64,000 bases of DNA from Planktothricoides raciborskii GIHE-MW2 (GTDB lineage: Bacteria; Cyanobacteriota; Cyanobacteriia; Cyanobacteriales; Laspinemataceae), in the NCBI RefSeq assembly GCF_040564635.1, contig NZ_CP159837.1, positions 2,297,001 to 2,361,000 on the forward strand, in the 5' to 3' direction. The notes below the pieces were generated by a model. It searched no databases. It was given only the letters and a program-made list of their open reading frames with translations, and had not been told where the DNA came from. The position numbers and the translations under genes are program-made. Below are positions 42,561-50,397 of this stretch, in pieces. Position 1 is the first letter of the stretch; each line of letters begins with the position of its first letter.

Positions 42561-44720
42561 ATGAACAATTTTTCTAGCATAGAACCGACATCTCAAAGCG
42601 AAAACCTTTCTGGGTCTATCAATCTGAAAAACGGGCGCGATCTGGCTGCAAGTTTTGAAAAGGCAAAAAATCCAGGGGAAAAAGTAGAGCTATTTTTCGC
42701 CGTAGCAGAAAATCAACCTGAAGTGGCAGTTCCGGCTTTTGTGGAAATTTTGGAAACCCAAGCAAAGCAACCGATACGGGCTTTAGCGCTGCAAGGTTTA
42801 GGTAGAATTCGCGACCCACACATTAAGCAGGCGCTGGCTGCTTGCGATACGGAGGAAGATTTACAGGTACTCAGGGATGTAGCCAATGAGGTAAAAGGCA
42901 AAGGGGAAGTTAGTGGCGATTTGACTCGCTGGGCGGCAGCTTGGGCAATTGAAAATATCGGATTTTCTCAGGATGCGATCCCACATTTAGAGGGAGGCGC
43001 ACTGACAGAACCGCCCTATCGAATTCGGAATGAAATTATTGGCCGCAAGCTTCAGGAAATTGGGAGGATTCAAATACTCGATAGTAGAAATGAAGTTACT
43101 CCTGAATATGAAATAAATTTAGAGTTTTGGCTGTATGGGCCGACCGAAGAATTATTTCGAGCAAATTTTAACTTACCGCAATATCAAACGCTGGTAGGAA
43201 ATGTTATTTATTTTTTAAATGTACGAGGAATTGAGTTAGCGATCGACAAAGATAGGTCTTTTTTACAAATTGATGACGAAAGAAAAAGACGTTGGTTGCA
43301 AGAACAAGCTTTGCGTATTGCTGGCTCGAAGTTTGCCGAATTTACGGAGTTCGAGCAAAAAAGAGCTTATAAGACAATAGAGGATAAGGATTTTTTAAGC
43401 AATGATTACAATCAAGATATACCGCTGAGAAACTTGGCGGCTCAAGCGATTAAACAAGCTGGTTCTTGGTTAGATCCTTCAATTCGATCCAGAAGCTTTG
43501 TTATCTGCGAAGAATGGGAAAAAGCAGTTGCTATTGGTGAACCGGCTCTGGCTCATTTGCAAGAAGTGATTGAAAGAAAGTTAAAGCTGACTACCAGTGA
43601 AAATGAGTTACGTCAACATCAAATTAAAGCTCTTGAAACAATTTTGGCGATTTTTGATAAAAATTATACTGAGATTAGTGCCAGCAACCATCAAATCGTC
43701 GATTGCCTACTATTAACAGAGTTTTTAAGCAATAATTACAATAATAATATCTCATGGAGAAAATCAGCAGCACAAGCCATTAAACAAGCTGGTTCTTGGT
43801 TATATCCTTCAATTCGAGCCAGAAGCTTTGTTATCTGTGAGCAGTGGCAGCAGGTAGCGGCTATTGGGGAGCCTGCGGTTTCTCATTTGGAAGAAGTTAT
43901 CGAAAGAAACTTAAGACTTGCTGCCAGCGAGGATGAGATTATTAATCAGCAAATTAAAGCTGTGGAAACAATAAACCAAATTCAATTTGCTGAATTATCA
44001 GAGAAAATTAAAAAACTTGTAAAGGTACTACTGCTGTGTCCTGAAGAGCAAGTGCGAAAGGCTACCGCAAGATTATTAGAACCACACAAGGGAGTAGTTC
44101 CAAATATAGCTAATTTAGTAGACGCATTACTGTTTGAGTACACTTTAGAGAAACCCGAACTCAAGGATTTAACTGTTCCACAGATGGACGAGCGGCTATC
44201 GTCATGCAGAGAAAAAGAATCTGTTATTGCCACTACCTTTGCCAACGCGATCGCCGAGGCTAATTCCCTGGCAAGGACTTACTCCAAGTCTACCTCGGCA
44301 GCACAAGAATTTTTACAAAATAAGCAGGAAGCTTACTTATCAGATATTAGAGGTTGGATTACTCAACTAGAAAAACAAATTGCTGAAACTTCAAGATATC
44401 AAAAGAAAATTAAATATTATCAGGAAAGCCTCAAAGATGCTTTATCTGAAATTCGCGGTATCGATTCTGAACTTTATAAAGAGCTTATGGCTGTACCAAA
44501 GCAAACAGCCCTGAATAGCACGGAATACCAGACTTATAACCAGTGTCAAAATTTGTCACCTGACTTAGAATATATCAAAAGTCAATTTGTGCCAAAAATA
44601 AATCAAGGTCAAGCAAAATTAAATAAAAAAAGTAAAGAACGTTTTGAGGCTGGTTTATGGGGAATGGGAATTGGAGTTGCGATCATATTATTTATGACCT
44701 TAGTAATTGATTATTTATGA
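42561..44720 (+). CDS. Helical-repeat membrane protein of the toxin island
   Basis: 719 residues, no signal peptide. Residues ~20-170 resemble HEAT repeats (VAVPAFVEILETQAKQPIR, ALALQGLGRI). Two copies of a ~85-residue unit follow (IKQAGSWLDPSIRSRSFV and IKQAGSWLYPSIRARSFV), then a coiled coil (~560-690) and a single C-terminal transmembrane helix (GMGIGVAIILFMTLVIDYL), with the protein ending just after it. The last codons overlap the next ORF as ATGA. A 23-bp tandem duplication at this junction suggests the two were once a single protein (see findings). As first gene of the island it may form a cytoplasmic platform anchored to the inner membrane. No known family is recognised beyond HEAT-like repeats. 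Confidence 0.75.
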   Translation: MNNFSSIEPTSQSENLSGSINLKNGRDLAASFEKAKNPGEKVELFFAVAENQPEVAVPAFVEILETQAKQPIRALALQGLGRIRDPHIKQALAACDTEEDLQVLRDVANEVKGKGEVSGDLTRWAAAWAIENIGFSQDAIPHLEGGALTEPPYRIRNEIIGRKLQEIGRIQILDSRNEVTPEYEINLEFWLYGPTEELFRANFNLPQYQTLVGNVIYFLNVRGIELAIDKDRSFLQIDDERKRRWLQEQALRIAGSKFAEFTEFEQKRAYKTIEDKDFLSNDYNQDIPLRNLAAQAIKQAGSWLDPSIRSRSFVICEEWEKAVAIGEPALAHLQEVIERKLKLTTSENELRQHQIKALETILAIFDKNYTEISASNHQIVDCLLLTEFLSNNYNNNISWRKSAAQAIKQAGSWLYPSIRARSFVICEQWQQVAAIGEPAVSHLEEVIERNLRLAASEDEIINQQIKAVETINQIQFAELSEKIKKLVKVLLLCPEEQVRKATARLLEPHKGVVPNIANLVDALLFEYTLEKPELKDLTVPQMDERLSSCREKESVIATTFANAIAEANSLARTYSKSTSAAQEFLQNKQEAYLSDIRGWITQLEKQIAETSRYQKKIKYYQESLKDALSEIRGIDSELYKELMAVPKQTALNSTEYQTYNQCQNLSPDLEYIKSQFVPKINQGQAKLNKKSKERFEAGLWGMGIGVAIILFMTLVIDYL

Positions 44721-44738
44721 CCTTAGTAATTGTCCCAT
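44694..44738 (+). repeat. 23-bp tandem duplication at gene junction
   Basis: ATGACCTTAGTAATTG occurs at 44694 and again at 44717, a 23-bp shift. Because 23 is not a multiple of three, the first copy leads to a stop (DYL) and the second restarts translation in the next frame. Confidence 0.92.
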
Positions 44739-45118
44739 ACTCCGAGCAATATCAAGATTCTGGTGCTAGTTCAAGTAGTTCCAGTGTACCTAACACAACT
44801 AACACAACTAACACAACTAACACAACTAACACACCTTGGTATGCTACTGGGTTTCCTAAGCCGAATGGTTGCGGGAGTTCATCTAGTGCTAATAACTGTT
44901 GGTATCCGGTGTTTATTCAATACAGCGATGATAACTGGAGTCAAGTTTTATTCAACCACTGTGGGGATCTTGAAACTGCCCAGAGTCAAGCAAAAGCTAA
45001 AGAACTCGGACAAATTCAAGTCGCTTCATTTAGCAAGCTAGAACAAGCCCAAGGATTTGCTACCTACATGAGTAGTCAGTATGGTAGTGGCTGGGTTGAA
45101 GAAAGTAAATGCTATTAA
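44717..45118 (+). CDS. Possible extracytoplasmic C-terminal part, 133 residues
   Basis: Starts MTLVIVPYSEQYQDSG, overlapping the previous stop codon. A Ser-run and five NTT units (residues ~25-38) form a linker to a ~90-residue domain with four Cys (NGCGSSSSANNCWYPVF, FNHCGDLETA, ESKCY) and a SPOR-like pattern (ETAQSQAKAKELGQIQVASF, LEQAQGFATYMSSQYG). Removing the 23-bp duplication would fuse it in frame to the TM helix of the upstream protein and place this domain outside the inner membrane, where the Cys pairs could form disulfides. As it stands it lacks a signal peptide, so it may be non-functional or coupled by reinitiation. Confidence 0.65.
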   Translation: MTLVIVPYSEQYQDSGASSSSSSVPNTTNTTNTTNTTNTPWYATGFPKPNGCGSSSSANNCWYPVFIQYSDDNWSQVLFNHCGDLETAQSQAKAKELGQIQVASFSKLEQAQGFATYMSSQYGSGWVEESKCY

Positions 45119-45163
45119 TCAAAGCAAATAAAGAAAAATAACAGGACGTTAGAGAGGTTTAGA

Positions 45164-45394
45164 ATGGAAGACGCACTCGGTTGTTTATTTGGGTTGGCTA
45201 TATTTGCGCTAATTGCTCATGCTCTTTATGTAAATGGATTCGGGTGGATTATTTATGCCATTGGGGGGATGTGTATAGGTTTGGCAATAATGAACTTTGT
45301 CGAATATTATCAACTTCCCCAGAAAGCAAAACGGCTGGGGCGCATTTCCCAAGAAATCTCTGAAAATTGGAAAAATTGGAGAAATTGGAAATAA
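45164..45394 (+). CDS. Small membrane protein, 76 residues
   Basis: Begins MEDALGCLFGLAIFALIAHAL and contains two predicted membrane helices (~5-22 and ~27-47), then a basic, Trp/Asn-rich cytoplasmic tail (SENWKNWRNWK). It lies 3 bp upstream of the FtsK-like ATPase gene, which itself lacks membrane helices, so it may serve as its membrane anchor (inference). GAGAGG is present upstream of the ATG. Family not recognised. Confidence 0.65.
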   Translation: MEDALGCLFGLAIFALIAHALYVNGFGWIIYAIGGMCIGLAIMNFVEYYQLPQKAKRLGRISQEISENWKNWRNWK

Positions 45395-45397
45395 AAG

Positions 45398-47464
45398 ATG
45401 AAGCACAATAGACTAAGCTTTGAAATTTATCCCCAGCAGCCCGCTGAAGATAATATAGACTGGCGTCAATTTTGTAAAGAACTCCTGCCAACGCAAGATC
45501 AAACTTTACGATCGCTCGTCGGTATTGCTTCTAACCTAACAGTTTCCTTGCGCTACTATTATGACCCCAAATCTGACCCCAACTGCCCGGAACTCAAAAC
45601 TTATTTGCTGATTCATCCCTTGGCAGATAGCCAAACCGAGGAAATTATCGAGCAAGTCAACGTCCTGCTTACCAAAGGCAAATTCAGTAAATTTTTTGCC
45701 CTAAACCGAGAAAACAACTTTTCTCAATTTCAGCCCTTAACCTGGGTTGAATTTATTGGCGAAGTCATCAAAAATCAGCAATTCATCGAACCGCATTACT
45801 ACTTACCGCATTTCATAGAATCCAATTCAGACAATGATATGTTAGATGTTTGGGAGGTAATCAGCGGGCTAGACAACCGGCTAATATTAGAAATTACCCT
45901 GCAAAAGTATCACAATCCATCAGAAAAATCATCAGAAAAATCATTGTGGGTAAATGCCATTCAGGAGATGCTGGTTCAACTCGATAAACTCACCGGCACC
46001 AAAGATCACCTGTTGTCTACCACCATAGCTTTATATCAAAAATACCAGCAATTGTATGCAGTTAGCGATTTATTTCAATACAGTATCAAAGTGTTAGCAG
46101 AAAATCGCGGCGAAGCTTCTGTGGTCTTGCGAACTCTTAGTGAACACGCTACCAAAGAAACGGCTCACAGCAAACCTTGTGAAATTATAATTGCCAAAGG
46201 GCAACCTGGATTTGCAGAAAGCTTGCAAGCTACCGAAAAAGTAGAAATTGCTAATTCAATTCAGTGGTCAGGATGGCAAAATTTTGGCCAAAAATTAATC
46301 AGAGAAGCGATTCAACCTAAAAAAACCGGATTAGCTAAATTTGGAGATGGTTCTCTCAGTTTGACGGCAAAACCTTCATTGCCGATTAGTGGGAATTCTG
46401 CACCTAATCAAAATCCACCCGGAGGATCTGATATTGTGGTTAGGGGTTCTTCTGCTTTAGCAAAATTTTCCGCTCCACCACCCGCTCGCTTTGTGGATTT
46501 GAAGCCTCTTAGCAAGCTGGTTACAGCCCAAGAAATTAGCGGATTTTTCCGTGTTGCCGTTCCTAAAAATACCTTAAATCAGGAGATGAAAACAAATATG
46601 CCCGTTGCCAACTCTGAAGACTTATTCAAGCATTATAAAGGTCTGCTGGAGCAGGAGCCAGATAAATACCGAGATAAATATATTATCGGGATTAATGATG
46701 CCGGAAAACCTGTAATATCAAGCTGGGCAGAAACTCCCCATCGTTTAGTTGCAGGTGTCCCCGGTGCGGGCAAAACTAACTTTTTAAATTGGGTCATTTT
46801 CCAATTTATCTATGCCAACCCCAAAGGCAAGATTTATATTGCTGATTTTGCGGAGGGGGTTGACTTTCAGTTTTTGGAAGAATATTTCAAGACCCATGTG
46901 GAAATCATTACAACTATTGAAGAATGTCTACAATTAGTTGAGAAACTTTACACGGACGAGTATCAAAAACGAGCGGAGTTACTGAAAACCTATAAAGTCC
47001 AAAATATTCAACAGTTAAGAAAAGAAAAGCTTGAAGAGAAGGATAAAATTGAACGTACCCTGTTGATTATTGATGAAGCGGCGGATCTTGCCCAACCTTC
47101 CTATAAGTTAGATAAGTCAAAAGATCAAATCGAAAATCGACTAAGTGAATATGCCCGCAAAGGTCGTAAGCTTGGTCTTCATCTGATTTATTGCACCCAA
47201 AGACCATCAAGCGTCATCATTACTCCGCAGGTTCTTGATTGTTGTGAAGAAAGAATGGTTTTTCGGGTAAATGAAACAGTCAGTGAATCGATTGTAGAAA
47301 CTCCCCAAGCTGGTCGAATCTCTAAAGAAGCGATAGGTAGGGCATTTTTAAAGAACGTAGGAGGTGGTGACAATAATGGGTTTGTGAATACTCCTTACAT
47401 TGAAGTTCCTCGTGGTAAAAAGGTAAATGTGTCTGATACCCTCTGGCAAAATTGTGTTAAGTAA
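45398..47464 (+). CDS. FtsK/HerA-type P-loop ATPase
   Basis: 688 residues. The C-terminal ~270 residues form a FtsK/SpoIIIE-like motor: Walker A VAGVPGAGKTNFLNWV (~residues 450-465), IYIADFAEGVDFQFLEEYF, Walker B TLLIIDEAADLAQ (~555), the sensor-like LHLIYCTQRPSS and the arginine-finger region CCEERMVFRVNE. The N-terminal ~400 residues (DIDWRQF-like start, YYDPKSDP, PLADSQTEE) are not recognised, and there is a Pro/Gly linker (~320-360). No transmembrane segment and only one ATPase domain are seen, unlike EssC/EccC of type VII systems, which have several. Genes for helical-hairpin substrates follow 31 bp downstream, so a substrate-export motor is the inferred role; DNA translocation is the alternative. 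Confidence 0.85.
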   Translation: MKHNRLSFEIYPQQPAEDNIDWRQFCKELLPTQDQTLRSLVGIASNLTVSLRYYYDPKSDPNCPELKTYLLIHPLADSQTEEIIEQVNVLLTKGKFSKFFALNRENNFSQFQPLTWVEFIGEVIKNQQFIEPHYYLPHFIESNSDNDMLDVWEVISGLDNRLILEITLQKYHNPSEKSSEKSLWVNAIQEMLVQLDKLTGTKDHLLSTTIALYQKYQQLYAVSDLFQYSIKVLAENRGEASVVLRTLSEHATKETAHSKPCEIIIAKGQPGFAESLQATEKVEIANSIQWSGWQNFGQKLIREAIQPKKTGLAKFGDGSLSLTAKPSLPISGNSAPNQNPPGGSDIVVRGSSALAKFSAPPPARFVDLKPLSKLVTAQEISGFFRVAVPKNTLNQEMKTNMPVANSEDLFKHYKGLLEQEPDKYRDKYIIGINDAGKPVISSWAETPHRLVAGVPGAGKTNFLNWVIFQFIYANPKGKIYIADFAEGVDFQFLEEYFKTHVEIITTIEECLQLVEKLYTDEYQKRAELLKTYKVQNIQQLRKEKLEEKDKIERTLLIIDEAADLAQPSYKLDKSKDQIENRLSEYARKGRKLGLHLIYCTQRPSSVIITPQVLDCCEERMVFRVNETVSESIVETPQAGRISKEAIGRAFLKNVGGGDNNGFVNTPYIEVPRGKKVNVSDTLWQNCVK

Positions 47465-47495
47465 TAAGTAATAAGTAATTAATGGAGGTATTGCA

Positions 47496-47717
47496 ATGAA
47501 TTTGGAATCGGACATTGAAAAATTCCGGGCTATGATTAACCGAATACTTGAATCCCTGGAAGAAGTGAGTGCGAATTCAAGAACAATTCCTGAAACCCAG
47601 CAATCCGAATTGAGGAGAAAATTTTCCATGTTAGCAGATGGCTGTGAGGAGGTATCTAGTGAACTCAGAACAGCTATAGAAATGCTTGAGGAAATTCGAG
47701 CGCGGTGGGGGCGTTAA
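47496..47717 (+). CDS. Free helical-hairpin protein, 73 residues
   Basis: Starts MNLESDIEKFRAMINRIL and ends EMLEEIRARWGR. Two amphipathic helices (~1-28 and ~36-70) are joined by a turn at IPET, giving an ESAT-6/WXG100-like hairpin in size and shape, though without the central WXG. It aligns over its full length without gaps to the N-terminus of the following toxin-like protein (shared DIE, ES-EE, IP, ELR, C-E and terminal RWG). GGAGG at 47484-47488 gives strong initiation. Probably a secreted partner or chaperone of the export domain; this is inference. Confidence 0.8.
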   Translation: MNLESDIEKFRAMINRILESLEEVSANSRTIPETQQSELRRKFSMLADGCEEVSSELRTAIEMLEEIRARWGR

Positions 47718-47723
47718 ATAAAT

Positions 47724-48575
47724 ATGACACTCATAGATGATATCGAACAATGGCGGCGAAATGTTGTGACACTCCAAGAATCGATGGAGGAAATTCTTTA
47801 TTTGAGTAATAGAATCCCTGGGTGTCTTGAATATGAGTTACGTTGTCTCTTGTCGCAAGTGTCAGAACTCTGTCAGGAATCCCACACCCAAGTTGAATAT
47901 TTAAGAGATAATCTGGCAGATATTCAAATCCGTTGGGGTGTTGCGACTGTTAAACAGTTGCCGGTAAAAGATGCGAAAGGTTGGGATAAATGGACACGAG
48001 GGTTACAAGATAAATTACCTGCCAAGGAAAATTATAATAAGGATATAAAAAATCTTTTAAACACTTGGAAGGGTGATAACTGGGGATATTTTGTGGAGCA
48101 AGAATTATCTTTTGAGCAGTGGCACTTGGAAGGCAAAATGTGGGCTAGTGAAGATATTGATAGCCCCTACTTACCGTCAGTTATAACTAGACCGAAAGAG
48201 CCAAGAACAGCAGAACAAGAAGCTGACGATAAAAAAATGCTAAACATTACCAACAGTCAAGGTAATGCTGCGTATGATGGAGTCAGAAGAAAAGAATACC
48301 TCGATCCATCCCTAGCAAAAGATGTGGCAGAATTTAAGCTACGCGAGACAGCATATAAAGCTAAACAAGCTAGGGTTCAAGCTGAAGATTTAGCGATTGA
48401 GTCCTCAAAGCAGGGAAAGCCTAGTCGCATTACTTATTATTTCTACCAGCAGCCGTCCGATAAAGAAGTTAATTCAATTATGAAGATATACAAAGCGGCT
48501 ATGGAAAAATACCCTGGGGCTAGAATAGAAGTTAAAATTTTATTCGCAGAAAATGAAGAGCCAAAAAACACATAA
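47724..48575 (+). CDS. Polymorphic-toxin-like protein, hairpin + nuclease-like domain
   Basis: 283 residues. Residues 1-73 are the hairpin domain (LIDDIEQWRRN, NRIPGCLEYELR, ending IQIRWG). A Trp-rich middle follows (KGWDKWTRG, DNWGYFVEQELSFEQW), and the C-terminal ~110 residues carry AYDGVRRKEYLDP and DVAEFKLRETAYK, an Asp...Glu-x-Lys arrangement compatible with a PD-(D/E)XK nuclease toxin, then SRITYYFYQQPSDKEV. Only 6 bp separate it from the free hairpin gene. A MafI-like immunity gene follows. The modular make-up (export domain, then variable toxic domain, then immunity) is that of polymorphic toxins; activity itself is inference. Confidence 0.75.
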   Translation: MTLIDDIEQWRRNVVTLQESMEEILYLSNRIPGCLEYELRCLLSQVSELCQESHTQVEYLRDNLADIQIRWGVATVKQLPVKDAKGWDKWTRGLQDKLPAKENYNKDIKNLLNTWKGDNWGYFVEQELSFEQWHLEGKMWASEDIDSPYLPSVITRPKEPRTAEQEADDKKMLNITNSQGNAAYDGVRRKEYLDPSLAKDVAEFKLRETAYKAKQARVQAEDLAIESSKQGKPSRITYYFYQQPSDKEVNSIMKIYKAAMEKYPGARIEVKILFAENEEPKNT

Positions 48576-48624
48576 TTTTTATGGGTTAATCGATAAAAGA
48601 AACTAAATAACTAACGGATTGATC

Positions 48625-48657
48625 CCCCCAACCCCCCTTTTTAAGGGGGGCTTTTTA
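48625..48657. terminator. Hairpin between toxin and immunity genes
   Basis: CCCCCC/GGGGGG stem closed by a TTTTTAA loop and followed by CTTTTTA on the plus strand. Sequence family shared with 38369, 51465 and 56577. It could stop or attenuate transcription before the immunity gene, or be a dispersed repeat that landed here. Confidence 0.6.
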
Positions 48658-48696
48658 GAATGAAAGCAAGAAGTCTAATAAAAGAGGAAAAAACAA

Positions 48697-48963
48697 ATGT
48701 TTGACTATAAAGTTGTCGAAAATAAACTGAATCAAGCTTTGGCTCTAGTCAACGATATCCTCTCAGACAATCAAACAGAATCTATCCAATCGTATATCAA
48801 GGCTGGCGAGTGGAATTTGGCTGTAGAAACTTTGTGCGATATTCTGATTTCGGACGAATTGCCCGTGAATTTAAAAACATACAATCTATTAGAAGAAGCT
48901 GGTGTGGTTTTGAATATGGATCGAGAAACTTGGGAATTGCTGAAAGTGCAGATAAATGCTTGA
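48697..48963 (+). CDS. MafI-like immunity protein
   Basis: An 88-residue acidic all-helical protein with ESIQSYIKAGEWNLAVETLCD and YNLLEEAGVVLNMDRETWELL, the pattern I associate with the MafI family of immunity proteins, which neutralise cognate polymorphic toxins in the cytoplasm. It follows the toxin-like gene with ~120 bp spacing that includes a hairpin, and AGAGG precedes its ATG. Pairing with the upstream toxin is inferred from position. Confidence 0.72.
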   Translation: MFDYKVVENKLNQALALVNDILSDNQTESIQSYIKAGEWNLAVETLCDILISDELPVNLKTYNLLEEAGVVLNMDRETWELLKVQINA

Positions 48964-48998
48964 TAGCCGGTGATGGTAATTCAAATTAAATAATTATA

Positions 48999-49195
48999 TT
49001 TTTGGTGTTTGACTGTTGATGTGACAATTCACCACAGAAATCTGCCGAACACAAAGGTAGTTGAGTAAAATTCTGTTTATGTCCGCAGCGATCGCCCCTT
49101 TAAAAAAACTATGGTAAAAAAAAGGTTGAGGGGCGATCGCTATTACTATTGCTTTTTTTGCCTAATGTCGCTGCGCTAATTTTACGTTAGAATAG
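48999..49195 (+). repeat. Left ~190-bp direct repeat of the extra cassette
   Basis: Begins TTTTTGGTGTTTGACTGTTG, includes ATTCACCACAGAAATCTGCC, a GAGGGGCGATCGC/GCGATCGCCCC hairpin, and ends around ACGTTAGAATAG. It matches 50398-50590 at most positions. Confidence 0.9.
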
Positions 49196-49202
49196 AAGCG
49201 AG

Positions 49203-49285
49203 CGTTGACCTTTTATTAGCAGAAGATGAAGAGCAAAAACACATAATTTTTATGGGGGAAACCATAAAGGAAACTAAATAACTCA
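49203..49285 (+). pseudogene. Remnant of a toxin gene 3' end
   Basis: GTTGACCTTTTATTAGCAGAAG and AACACATAATTTTTATGGG, AAAGGAAACTAAATAACT match the last ~40 bp of the toxin gene and its downstream flank (48534-48612), with substitutions and a two-base deletion. It is what remains of an older or displaced toxin C-terminus. Confidence 0.75.
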
Positions 49286-49298
49286 GGAAAGCAAACCA

Positions 49299-49814
49299 AT
49301 GTTTAATCTTAATTGGCCTCCTCAGCCACCAGAAAGTCCAAAACCTAATTTTAGCGATCGCGGTGCAGCAGAATGGCGATATGAACGCTACAAATACGAT
49401 CAATATCAAGCTGGCAAACCACAGGAAGATATCTTATCTTTCGAGACTTGGAAAGAAAGATATTTTAATCCCGCAGCCCAAGGAGGAAGACCCGGAAGAC
49501 CGGGAGGCCGCGAACAAGTGGCTGCACGTCAAGCAATAGGAAACGAGGGATTTCAAAATGTGGAAAATGTCGAACTGGGAGGCAGGTATCCCGATATGGT
49601 TCGATATAATGCGAATGGGAGTATCGATTATGTTGAAGTGGGAGAAATGCTTCAAAACGGAATGCCCGAAGCCAGAGAAAGAGTCAAAATTGCTGAAGAA
49701 ATTCTAGCCCTGGGCGAAAATGATACGGTGACTTTCGTAGACAAAATGGATATAGCCCGTCGGATTACCTACCGCCCTGGGGATGATGTGGAGACTAAAA
49801 CGTTAAATAATTGA
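49299..49814 (+). CDS. Orphan toxin-domain protein, REase-fold-like
   Basis: 171 residues, starting MFNLNWPPQPPESPKPNF, without the hairpin export domain. A pretoxin-like segment (AEWRYERYKYDQYQ, ILSFETWKERYF, GGRPGRPGGREQVAAR) leads to a domain with GGRYPDMVRYNANGSIDYVE, an Asp followed by a beta hairpin and Glu as in PD-(D/E)XK folds, but the usual Lys is replaced (YVEVGEM). It shares the LSFE-x-W element with the full toxin. This is typical of orphan toxin cassettes that can recombine onto a full-length toxin N-terminus. Inferred, not proven; it may be inactive. Confidence 0.65.
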   Translation: MFNLNWPPQPPESPKPNFSDRGAAEWRYERYKYDQYQAGKPQEDILSFETWKERYFNPAAQGGRPGRPGGREQVAARQAIGNEGFQNVENVELGGRYPDMVRYNANGSIDYVEVGEMLQNGMPEARERVKIAEEILALGENDTVTFVDKMDIARRITYRPGDDVETKTLNN

Positions 49815-49849
49815 GGAAAAATCTATACCTTATATTTACGGAGGAACTA

Positions 49850-50341
49850 ATGAGTTATTTTTTGCGAGTTTTTTGCCAGTCGGCTGAATTTTTACCCAGC
49901 CAGGAAATTTCGGAATTCATCCAAAATGGCTACTTTTTTGACGAAATGCCGCGTTTGACAGTAAACCCTGATGTTGCCAACACTTCAGAAAGTGCTTGGC
50001 AATCCATTCACATACATTACCAAAATGGCAAACGTCCGATTATTATTCAGCGAAATGTTAGCGATCGCCTGTTACAACAGGAAATTCAAGAAATTACAGA
50101 AAAGTTGAATTATTCCCCAGGAGTTAGTCAAAATAATCAGATTATTCAGCACCTCCGCAATACTAAACAAATAATTGCTTTTGAGATTGATTTCAATGGC
50201 TTAACCGATGCCGGATGGGAAATGCTAGATTGCTTAGAAGCTTACTTAGCATCTAAGTTGACGGGAATCATTTACGCTCCCGATGATGGGTTTTATGATG
50301 AAAAATTACAGCCTATTTTGTCATTAAATGGGGATGGATAG
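49850..50341 (+). CDS. Putative immunity protein of the orphan cassette
   Basis: 163 residues starting MSYFLRVFCQSAEFLPSQE. GGAGG sits 5-9 bases before the ATG at 49850, so I prefer it over an in-frame TTG at 49811. The protein is acidic, with an alpha/beta pattern (ESAWQSIHIHYQNGKRPIII, IIAFEIDFNGLTDAGWEML, LTGIIYAPDDGFYDE), and follows the toxin-domain gene by 35 bp. Small acidic proteins in this position are usually immunity proteins. I do not recognise the family by sequence alone. Confidence 0.6.
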   Translation: MSYFLRVFCQSAEFLPSQEISEFIQNGYFFDEMPRLTVNPDVANTSESAWQSIHIHYQNGKRPIIIQRNVSDRLLQQEIQEITEKLNYSPGVSQNNQIIQHLRNTKQIIAFEIDFNGLTDAGWEMLDCLEAYLASKLTGIIYAPDDGFYDEKLQPILSLNGDG

Positions 50342-50397
50342 TGTTTCGTCTGTCACTCCTGAAAAATCCTTGGAAACCTAGGTAGTATTAAAGAGTT

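Noticed and set aside
45398-47464. FtsK-like ATPase as chromosomal FtsK or a conjugation coupling protein
   Set aside because: No FtsK membrane domain or gamma domain is visible, and no relaxase, integrase or other conjugation gene is seen around it.
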